Assembly (NCBI RefSeq): GCF_007954365.1
Contig: NZ_VOLO01000002.1
Location: 248,001-312,000 of the forward strand
Direction: 5' to 3'
Source: Frigoribacterium sp. ACAM 257
GTDB taxonomy: Bacteria > Actinomycetota > Actinomycetes > Actinomycetales > Microbacteriaceae
Length of the DNA stretch: 64,000 nucleotides
The notes below the pieces were generated by a model, which did not search any database, was not told the origin of the DNA, and saw only the letters and a list, made by a program, of their open reading frames with translations. The position numbers were made by a program, and so were the translations under genes. The stretch's first letter is position 1. Each line of letters begins with the position of its first letter. Shown here piece by piece: positions 58,297-64,000 of the stretch.

Positions 58297-59277
58297 ATGC
58301 AGAGTCGAACCCTGGGCCGCACCGGCCGCGAAGTATCCGTCATCGGCCTCGGCACCTGGCAGCTCGGCGCCGACTGGGGCGACGTCAGCGAGAGCGACGC
58401 GCTCGACGTGCTCGGCGCCTCCGTCGAGTCGGGTGTCACGTTCTTCGACACCGCCGACGTCTATGGCGACGGCCGCAGCGAGAAGATCATCAGCACATTC
58501 CGGACGGCGAACCCCGACGTGCCGCTCACCGTCGCGACGAAGATGGGCCGCCGCCTCGAGCAGGTGCCCTCGAACTACGTGCGTGAGAACTTCATCGCCT
58601 GGACCGACCGCTCGCGCCGCAACCTCGGCGTCGACACCCTCGACCTCGTCCAGCTGCACTGCCCGCCGTCCGCCGTCTACGACGACGACGCCGTGTACGA
58701 CGCACTCGACGAGCTCGTGCAGAACGGGGCGATCGCCTCCTACGGCGTGTCCGTCGAGGAGGCGCAGCAGGCGCTCACCGCGATCGCCCGCCCCGGCGTC
58801 GCCACCGTCCAGATCATCCTCAACGCGTTCCGGCTCAAGCCCCTCGACGAGGTCCTCCCCGCGGCTCAGCGGGCCGGGGTCGGCATCATCGCCCGCGTGC
58901 CCCTCGCCAGCGGGCTGCTCTCGGGCAAGTACACGGCCGAGACGACCTTCGCCGAGAACGACCACCGCACCTACAACCGCCACGGCGAGGCCTTCGACCA
59001 GGGCGAGACCTTCAGCGGCGTCGACTTCGAGCGGGGCGTCCGCGCCGCACAGGAGTTCGCGGCGGCCGTGCCCGACGGCGTCACCGTGCCGCAGGCGGCC
59101 CTCGCGTGGATCGTCGACCAGCCGGGGGTCAGCACCGTCATCCCCGGGGCCCGCAATGTCGGCCAGGCGAAGGCCAACGCGGCGGCCGGCGACGTCGAGC
59201 TCGAAGAGGGCCTCGACTCCGAGGTCGTGCGCATCTACGACGAGCACTTCCGCGCCGTGGTGCACGCCCGCTGGTGA
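58297..59277 (+). CDS. Aldo/keto reductase
   Basis: A 326-residue NADPH-dependent (alpha/beta)8 oxidoreductase. The catalytic tetrad is visible: Asp in FFDTADVYGDG near 50 with Tyr, Lys in VATKMGRR near 84, and His in LVQLHCPPS near 123. The C-terminal cofactor segment is VSTVIPGARNVGQAKANAAA near 285. The closest group is the YajO/YhdN-like general stress or sugar/aldehyde reductases. It is monocistronic with an ATG start. Confidence 0.88.
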   Translation: MQSRTLGRTGREVSVIGLGTWQLGADWGDVSESDALDVLGASVESGVTFFDTADVYGDGRSEKIISTFRTANPDVPLTVATKMGRRLEQVPSNYVRENFIAWTDRSRRNLGVDTLDLVQLHCPPSAVYDDDAVYDALDELVQNGAIASYGVSVEEAQQALTAIARPGVATVQIILNAFRLKPLDEVLPAAQRAGVGIIARVPLASGLLSGKYTAETTFAENDHRTYNRHGEAFDQGETFSGVDFERGVRAAQEFAAAVPDGVTVPQAALAWIVDQPGVSTVIPGARNVGQAKANAAAGDVELEEGLDSEVVRIYDEHFRAVVHARW

Positions 59278-59356
59278 CGTCCCGCCGGCGAGCCCGCGCC
59301 GCTCGGGGTACAGGGACCTGATCGGGCGCGCGGGGGCCCCGGCGTAGACCGGGGTC

Positions 59357-60250
59357 ATGGCCGACAACATGTACACGCCCCAGAACCCCGTCGAGCAGTA
59401 CCCGCAGCCGCCCTTCGAGCCGCAGCAGCAGGGCGCTCCCGGCGACGTCCACGCGATGAAGCCCGAGCCCGACCACGGCGAGACCAGCTACGTCGGCAGC
59501 GGCCGTCTGGCCGGCCGCAAGGCCCTGGTCACCGGTGCCGACAGCGGCATCGGCCGTGCCACCGCCATCGCCTACGCCCGTGAGGGTGCGGACGTCGCGC
59601 TCAGCTACCTCGCCGACGAGCAGGCCCAGGCCGAGGAGGTCGCCGCACTCGTCCGCGAGGCCGGTCGTACCGCGGTGCTGCTGCCCGGAGACCTGCAGGA
59701 CGAGCAGACCAACGTCGACGTCGTCGAGAAGACCGTCGCCGAGCTCGGCGGCATCGACATCCTGGCGATCATCGCCGGGGTCATGCCGACCGTGGACAGC
59801 ATCGACGACTTCGAGACGAAGACGCTCGACCACGTCCTGAAGGCCAACATCTACCCGCTGTTCTGGCTGACGAAGGCGGCGTCGCCGCACCTGAAGCCGG
59901 GTGCGTCGATCCTCACCTGCTCGTCGATCCAGGGCTTCCAGCCGTCGCCCTCGCTGGCCGAGTACGCCGTCTCGAAGGCCGGCATCGCCAACTGGACCCG
60001 TGCCATGGCCCAGCAGCTCGCCGAGCGCGGCATCCGCGTCAACGGCGTCGCCCCCGGCCCCGTCTGGACCCCGCTGCAGCCTGCGTTCGTGCCGAACGAG
60101 AAGATCGAGTCGTTCGGGTCGGAGGCCGCCTACGGCCGGCCCGGCCAGCCCGTCGAGCTGGCCCCGTCGTTCGTGTTCCTCGCGAGCCAGGAGTCGAGCT
60201 ACATCAGCGGCGAGACCATCGCGGTGACCGGCGGCACACCGATCCACTGA
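59357..60250 (+). CDS. SDR oxidoreductase with N-terminal extension (YghA/YdaD type)
   Basis: A 297-residue short-chain dehydrogenase. The first 45 residues form a Pro/Gln-rich extension (NPVEQYPQPPFEPQQQGAPGD) seen in the stress-related YghA/GSP39 group. The cofactor loop is ALVTGADSGIGRATAIA near 56, the NAG-type motif IIAGVMP, catalytic Ser in LTCSSIQGF, and Tyr/Lys in YAVSKAGI near 202. The substrate is probably an aldehyde or sugar; induction by general stress is likely from family precedent. Confidence 0.88.
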   Translation: MADNMYTPQNPVEQYPQPPFEPQQQGAPGDVHAMKPEPDHGETSYVGSGRLAGRKALVTGADSGIGRATAIAYAREGADVALSYLADEQAQAEEVAALVREAGRTAVLLPGDLQDEQTNVDVVEKTVAELGGIDILAIIAGVMPTVDSIDDFETKTLDHVLKANIYPLFWLTKAASPHLKPGASILTCSSIQGFQPSPSLAEYAVSKAGIANWTRAMAQQLAERGIRVNGVAPGPVWTPLQPAFVPNEKIESFGSEAAYGRPGQPVELAPSFVFLASQESSYISGETIAVTGGTPIH

Positions 60251-60410
60251 CCCGCGCCTCCTGAGGTCGTCGACGGCCCGTCCCGCTGCTGCGGGGCAGG
60301 TCGTTCGCCGTCGCCGGGGCGGCGTGCTGTCGCGATCCGAGACGAGATCCGAGACGGATCCTGTCCTGGGCGGCCGTTCTGCCGCCTCCTTCGAGCCCTG
60401 GAGCGCGGAT

Positions 60411-60430
60411 CACTCTCGAATTCGAGAGTG
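60411..60430. repeat. Perfect 20-bp palindrome
   Basis: CACTCTCGAATTCGAGAGTG is fully symmetric with no loop. It lies between the convergent SDR and epimerase genes, preceded by a GATCCGAGACGA direct repeat (60337-60365) and followed by a CCCGAG simple repeat. It could be a protein-binding operator or the tip of a terminator. Confidence 0.75.
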
Positions 60431-60523
60431 CCCCCGAGCCCGAGCCCGAGCCCGAGCCCGGCGCTGGGGCCGGTGCCGGCGCTGAGGCCGGGGCAGGGGC
60501 CGGTCCCTGGCCCCGCCGCGGCC

Positions 60524-61375
60524 CTACGCCCAGCGCGTGCCGTCGCCCGCGAGAACGGCCCGGTACCCTTCGCGGAACGTCGGGTACGCGAACGTGAACC
60601 CCGTCCCGCGCAGCAGCGCGTTCGAGAGACGCTTGTCGCCGCCCGCCTGTCGCCCCGCAGGAGGCGCGGGCCGGGGAGCAGGCACGCCCAGCTTCGCGGC
60701 CAGGAACACCAGGACGTCGTCGAGCCGCGCCGGCTCGTCGTCGGTGCCGAGGTAGACCGGCCCCACCATCGCGAGCCCGGCGAGGTGGACCAGCGCGGCG
60801 GCCGCGTCGTCCCGGTGGATCCGGTTCGTGTGCGGCGACGTGCCGGGAGTCTCGGCCAGGGTCGCCGACCCGCTCCGCACCTGCTCGATCAGCCGTTCTC
60901 GCCCGGGCCCGTAGATGCCGGACAGCCGCACGAGCGTCGCGTGCGGGGCCCGTTCCCGCAGCAGCGCCTCCGCCTCCACGAGCACCGCGGCGGTGGGGGT
61001 CCCGCCGCTCGCGGGGGTCTCCTCGGTGACCAGGCCGCCGTCCTCGACGTCGTACACCGCCGTCGACGAGACGACGAGGAGGCGAGGGTCGGCCCCCGAG
61101 CGCTCGATCCCGTCGAGCACGTGCGCCAGTCCGTCGACGTACGTCGCGCGGTACTCGTCGGGGTCGCGGCTGCCCGCGGCGAGGGCGACGACGACCACCG
61201 TCGCGTCGTCGTCGATCATGGGCACCTCGGTGCGCAGGTCGACGGCGCGGCCCTCGATCGCGTCGGGCAGCACCTCGGGTCGACGGCGCAGACCCACGAC
61301 GCGGTGCCCCTCGGCGGCGAACCGCAGGCCGGTCTCGGTGCCCAGGTCGCCACAGCCGGCGATGACGATGCTCAT
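60524..61375 (-). CDS. NAD(P)-dependent epimerase/reductase (YeeZ-like SDR)
   Basis: A 283-residue extended SDR. The Rossmann loop is IVIAGCGDLGTETGLRFA near 3, VVVSSTAVYDVEDGGLVTEETP near 95 and LVRLSGIYGPGRERLI near 145, the last two typical of the YeeZ/WcaG-like group, although the Tyr-x3-Lys is not fully conserved. The ATG at 61375 is preferred because upstream codons give poor protein. No strong ribosome site is visible, so a leaderless transcript is possible. Confidence 0.78.
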   Translation of the reverse strand: MSIVIAGCGDLGTETGLRFAAEGHRVVGLRRRPEVLPDAIEGRAVDLRTEVPMIDDDATVVVVALAAGSRDPDEYRATYVDGLAHVLDGIERSGADPRLLVVSSTAVYDVEDGGLVTEETPASGGTPTAAVLVEAEALLRERAPHATLVRLSGIYGPGRERLIEQVRSGSATLAETPGTSPHTNRIHRDDAAAALVHLAGLAMVGPVYLGTDDEPARLDDVLVFLAAKLGVPAPRPAPPAGRQAGGDKRLSNALLRGTGFTFAYPTFREGYRAVLAGDGTRWA

Positions 61376-61578
61376 CGATCGAGCGTACCCACGGAGGTGC
61401 GGAGCGGCCTGGGCAGGCCCGCGCCGCACCTCCTGCGCCCCCCGACCTCACCCTCCTGCGTCGGTTCCCCTCGCACATGCCGACCGGGATGCCTCCAATA
61501 GGGGCTTTTCCCGTCAGAGAGCACGGATTCTGCGCCGGATGGTCGGCATCTGCGGTGCCGCCGCTGCCGCCCGACCCG

Positions 61579-62043
61579 TCAGAGTCGCTCGAGCGTCGCC
61601 GGGTCGAGGGTCCCCTCGAAGAACCGCTCGATCGCCCGGGCGAAGCGCTGCTCGGACGGGTCCGCCTGGGCGAACAGCGTCAGCGACGAGTGCAGCTTCA
61701 TCGCGTCGACGTCGCCGAGCACGTCGGCGGCAGAGGGCGCCCCCGCACCGTCGATCTCGCCGTCGGGCAGCTCGAGCAGGGCGTCGACGCAGTCGAGGAG
61801 GCGCGGGCCGAGCACCGGGTGCGCGAGGAAGGCCCGGGCGGCCCCGACCGTCTCGAGGGCGAAGCGTCGGGAGGTCTCGCTGGTGCCCAGCCCCGCCACC
61901 TGCGGGAACACGAACCACATCCAGTGGCCGCGCTTGTGGCCGGCGCGCAGCTCCCGCAGCGCGTGGTCGTAGGTGCCGTCCGCCTCCTGGGCGTCGACGA
62001 ATCGGTCGAGGTCGTGGCGGGAGAGCAGGTCGTCGTCGGTCAT
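61579..62043 (-). CDS. DUF1810 family protein
   Basis: A 154-residue soluble protein with the diagnostic DUF1810 features: HDLDRFVDAQEADGTYDHALRELRAGHKRGHWMWFVFPQVAGLGTS, then FLAHPVLGPRLLDCV and MKLHSSLTLFA. The biochemical role is not established. The upstream bases (62065-62110) are GGGCGTC/GGGCATC tandem repeats, so its promoter must lie among them. Confidence 0.87.
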   Translation of the reverse strand: MTDDDLLSRHDLDRFVDAQEADGTYDHALRELRAGHKRGHWMWFVFPQVAGLGTSETSRRFALETVGAARAFLAHPVLGPRLLDCVDALLELPDGEIDGAGAPSAADVLGDVDAMKLHSSLTLFAQADPSEQRFARAIERFFEGTLDPATLERL

Positions 62044-62064
62044 GCTCCTGGTCTACGCCCTCAC

Positions 62065-62108
62065 GGGCGTCGGGCGTCGGGCGTCGGGCGTCGGGCATCG
62101 AGCGTCGG
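62065..62108. repeat. 7-bp tandem repeat
   Basis: About six copies of GGGCGTC with late variants lie directly upstream of the DUF1810 gene; changes in length could affect its expression. Confidence 0.75.
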
Positions 62109-62240
62109 CCACGCGGGGTGCTGGCTGCGCGGGGCAGCAGCAGGGGCTGGTGCGCCCGCCGCCGCACCAGCTAGTCTGGTCGGCTGCCCGGACGGGGCGG
62201 CGCGTCCCCGCCGCACGCCCCCGCGGCCCGAGAGACCACG

Positions 62241-63374
62241 ATGCCCTCCACCAGCGAGTCCCCCAGCGCGTCGACCAGCGAGTCCGGTCCCGAGCCCCTG
62301 TCGACCGCCGTCGTCGAGCAGCTCTCCGTCCCCGCCTCCGTCGACGCGCCCGACGCCGCCGACTACGTCGCCGCGGTCGAGCTCGAGAACGCCGTGCGCG
62401 CCGCCGCGGTCGGCTCGGACGAACTCGCGTGGCTGCCGGACGAGCAGCTGCCGCACCTGCTCGACACGGTGCACGCCGACCACCGGCTGTTCGGCGTCCG
62501 CGAGGAGGGCCGGCTCGTCGCGGTCGGCTGGTGGGAGACGCGGCGCGACGGCGACGCCGCCTCGACCGCCTGGGTCGACGTCTCGGTGCTGCCCGGGGCG
62601 CGGCGTCGAGGTCACGGCACGCGGCTGGTCGAGCACCTCGAGCAGCTCGCCCGGGCCGAGGGGCGGACCCAGCTCATCGCGTACGTGCGCTCCCGCGGCG
62701 ACGGCGAGCCGCGCCTCCTGCCGCCCACCGGGGTCGGCTCGGTGCCCCGGGGCAACGGCGAGGTGCAGTTCCTGCTCGGGCGCGGCTGGCAGCTCGGCCA
62801 GGTCGTGCGGTGCAGCAGGCTGCCGCTGCCCCCGGACGAGGAGGCGCTGGCGGGGGTCCGCGAGCGCGCGCGGTCGGCGGCGGGCGACGCCTACCGCCTG
62901 CACACCTGGGTCGGGCGCTCGCCCGAGCGTTGGATCGACGACCTCGCCGACCTCGAGACGCGGATGAGCACGGACGCCCCGGCGGGCGGTCTCGACGAGC
63001 CCGAGGACGTCTGGACGGCCGAGCGCTTCCGCGACTCCGAGGAGCGCTCGCTGGCCGGGCCTCGCACGCGCTTCACGGCCGTCGTCGAGCACGCCGCCTC
63101 CGGGCGCCTCGTCGGGTTCAGCCAGCTCGAGGCACCGGCCGACCGCTCGCGCCCGGCCTTCCAGCAGGACACCCTCGTGCTGCGCGAGCACCGGGGACAC
63201 CGGCTCGGCTGGCTGCTCAAGGTCGCCACCACCGACCTGCTGCAGGCCGAGCGGCCCGGCCACCCCGCGGTGTTCACCTACAACGCCGAGGAGAACCGCC
63301 CCATGCTCGACGTGAACGAGGCCGTGGGCTTCGTGCCGTTCGAGCACGAGGGTGCGTGGAGCACGAAGCTGTAG
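62241..63374 (+). CDS. Tandem-domain GNAT N-acetyltransferase
   Basis: A 377-residue protein with two GNAT-like halves. The first has VSVLPGARRRGHGTRLVEHLEQLAR near 113-137, with the acetyl-CoA pyrophosphate loop R-R-x-G-x-G. The second half has LVLREHRGHRLGWLLKVATTDLLQ near 312 and TYNAEENRPMLDVNEAVGFV. The plan is shared with mycothiol synthase-like and related actinobacterial acetyltransferases, but the specific MshD residues cannot be confirmed, so the substrate is left open. It starts with a Ser/Pro-rich tail. Confidence 0.82.
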   Translation: MPSTSESPSASTSESGPEPLSTAVVEQLSVPASVDAPDAADYVAAVELENAVRAAAVGSDELAWLPDEQLPHLLDTVHADHRLFGVREEGRLVAVGWWETRRDGDAASTAWVDVSVLPGARRRGHGTRLVEHLEQLARAEGRTQLIAYVRSRGDGEPRLLPPTGVGSVPRGNGEVQFLLGRGWQLGQVVRCSRLPLPPDEEALAGVRERARSAAGDAYRLHTWVGRSPERWIDDLADLETRMSTDAPAGGLDEPEDVWTAERFRDSEERSLAGPRTRFTAVVEHAASGRLVGFSQLEAPADRSRPAFQQDTLVLREHRGHRLGWLLKVATTDLLQAERPGHPAVFTYNAEENRPMLDVNEAVGFVPFEHEGAWSTKL

Positions 63375-63418
63375 CGGCCCCGGCCTCGGCCTCGGCCTCG
63401 GCCTCGGCCTCGAACGAG

Positions 63419-63518
63419 ATTCAGGAACTCAGCGCTCGAGCATCCTGATCCGTGCACGGTTCAGGAACATCCGACCCCGCGCCGCACGGATCAGGACTCG
63501 AGTTCCTGAATGAGGAGG
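63419..63518 (-). repeat. Hairpin repeat family 1, copy D
   Basis: The outer arms ATTCAGGAACTC (63419-63430) and GAGTTCCTGAAT (63500-63511) pair perfectly over 12. The centre is TCCTGATC-CGTGCACGG-TTCAGGA (63443-63466). Its left part TCCTGATCCGTGC also pairs perfectly with GCACGGATCAGGA (63485-63497). It ends in GAGGAGG, 15 bases from the stop of the SIMPL gene. Confidence 0.85.
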
Positions 63519-63532
63519 CGCAGGGACCGGAG

Positions 63533-64000
63533 CTACGCCGTGAAATCGGCGCTGATCTCGGCGTGCACCTCGATGTCGGCGGGGGCGAGGTCGAAGCCGC
63601 CGCCGCCTCCTGCAGGCGACATCGCGGCGCGAGCCAGGCCGAACGTGGCGGCGCCGCCCGCCGCTCCCGGACGCAGACCGGGCTCGAAGACGGCGACGAG
63701 CGCCGGCTGCGACAGCCCGAGGGCCTCGGCGTAGTCGCCCGCCCGGGTGACCGCGTCGGCCACGGCTGCGACGCGGGCCGCACGCTCGGCCTCCGCCCGC
63801 GAGTCGTGGCTGAGCGACCACTCGAGAGCGTCGACGGACACGCCGTCGACCCGCGCCAGCTCGGACACCCAGGACGAGAGGGCCGCGAAGTCGCTGAACC
63901 GCACGACGACGACCGAGCGCGCCCGGAAGCGGGCGGGCAGGTCGGGGTCGGGAGCCGAGGAGGTGCCGTCCGCGTCCCAGCGCGGCGGCTCGGCCACGGG
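63533..64000 (-). CDS. SIMPL (DUF541) domain protein, 5' end outside the window
   Basis: The readable 154+ residues show the C-terminal half of a SIMPL domain: VDALEWSLSHDSRAEAERAARVAAVADAVTRAGDYAEALG, then PALVAVFEPG, and the closing ADIEVHAEISADF. Normal members are about 210-240 residues and start with a conserved strand not seen here, so the gene most likely continues past the right edge. Such proteins are often secreted or envelope-associated; that part is missing here. Confidence 0.8.
   Translation of the reverse strand, partial: PVAEPPRWDADGTSSAPDPDLPARFRARSVVVVRFSDFAALSSWVSELARVDGVSVDALEWSLSHDSRAEAERAARVAAVADAVTRAGDYAEALGLSQPALVAVFEPGLRPGAAGGAATFGLARAAMSPAGGGGGFDLAPADIEVHAEISADFTA

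Overview
The window is very GC-rich, uses many GTG starts and strong GGAGG ribosome sites, and carries actinobacterial hallmarks: a type VII secretion ATPase with WXG100 proteins, a menaquinone-type NADH dehydrogenase, Lhr helicase next to an Nei-type glycosylase, DUF1653, and a maltokinase-cap protein. It most resembles a plant- or soil-associated member of the Microbacteriaceae (Actinomycetota). That placement is inferred from gene content only. No rRNA, tRNA, CRISPR array, insertion sequence or prophage gene was recognised. Nearly all of the sequence is chromosomal and gene-dense.

Layout. 0-13 kb holds a DHA2 drug exporter, NDH-2, a divergent LysE/LysG amino-acid export pair, a carboxylesterase, an ECF sigma factor with a membrane partner, a fused HATPase-LuxR regulator, and a two-gene ribulose-monophosphate formaldehyde-fixation operon (hxlB-hxlA). 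13-20 kb holds a maltokinase-cap protein, DUF1653, a secreted lytic-transglycosylase-like protein, a transglutaminase and a stand-alone glucose-6-phosphate dehydrogenase. 19-36.5 kb is a type VII secretion locus: lipoprotein and membrane genes face a secreted protein gene, a 1475-residue FHA-containing EccC/EssC-type ATPase, a zinc-ribbon FHA protein, accessory lipoprotein and membrane proteins, three WXG100 proteins, a 1179-residue putative toxin, and translationally coupled candidate immunity genes with gene debris. 36.5-39 kb holds an SDR and a HAD hydrolase. 39.2-44.2 kb is a three-gene operon (processive GT2 synthase, HlyD-like protein, GH81 endo-beta-1,3-glucanase lipoprotein) that looks like a secreted beta-1,3-glucan pathway. 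44.2-48.5 kb holds two paralogous PQQ-type beta-propeller membrane proteins around a tiny membrane protein that lacks a normal start codon. 48.7-64 kb holds housekeeping and stress genes (APC permease, peroxiredoxin, Nei, Lhr, azoreductase, aldo-keto reductase, SDRs, DUF1810, GNAT, SIMPL).

The least expected signal is between genes. Four families of long hairpin repeats recur at gene 3' ends. The best has four copies with a nested stem that is kept despite sequence change, each just after the stop codon of a minus-strand gene or in tandem with such a copy. Short tandem repeats also start on or beside several stop codons, and the 9-mer AGGAGGCGC (either strand) is far more frequent than base composition predicts. 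All counts are by eye.
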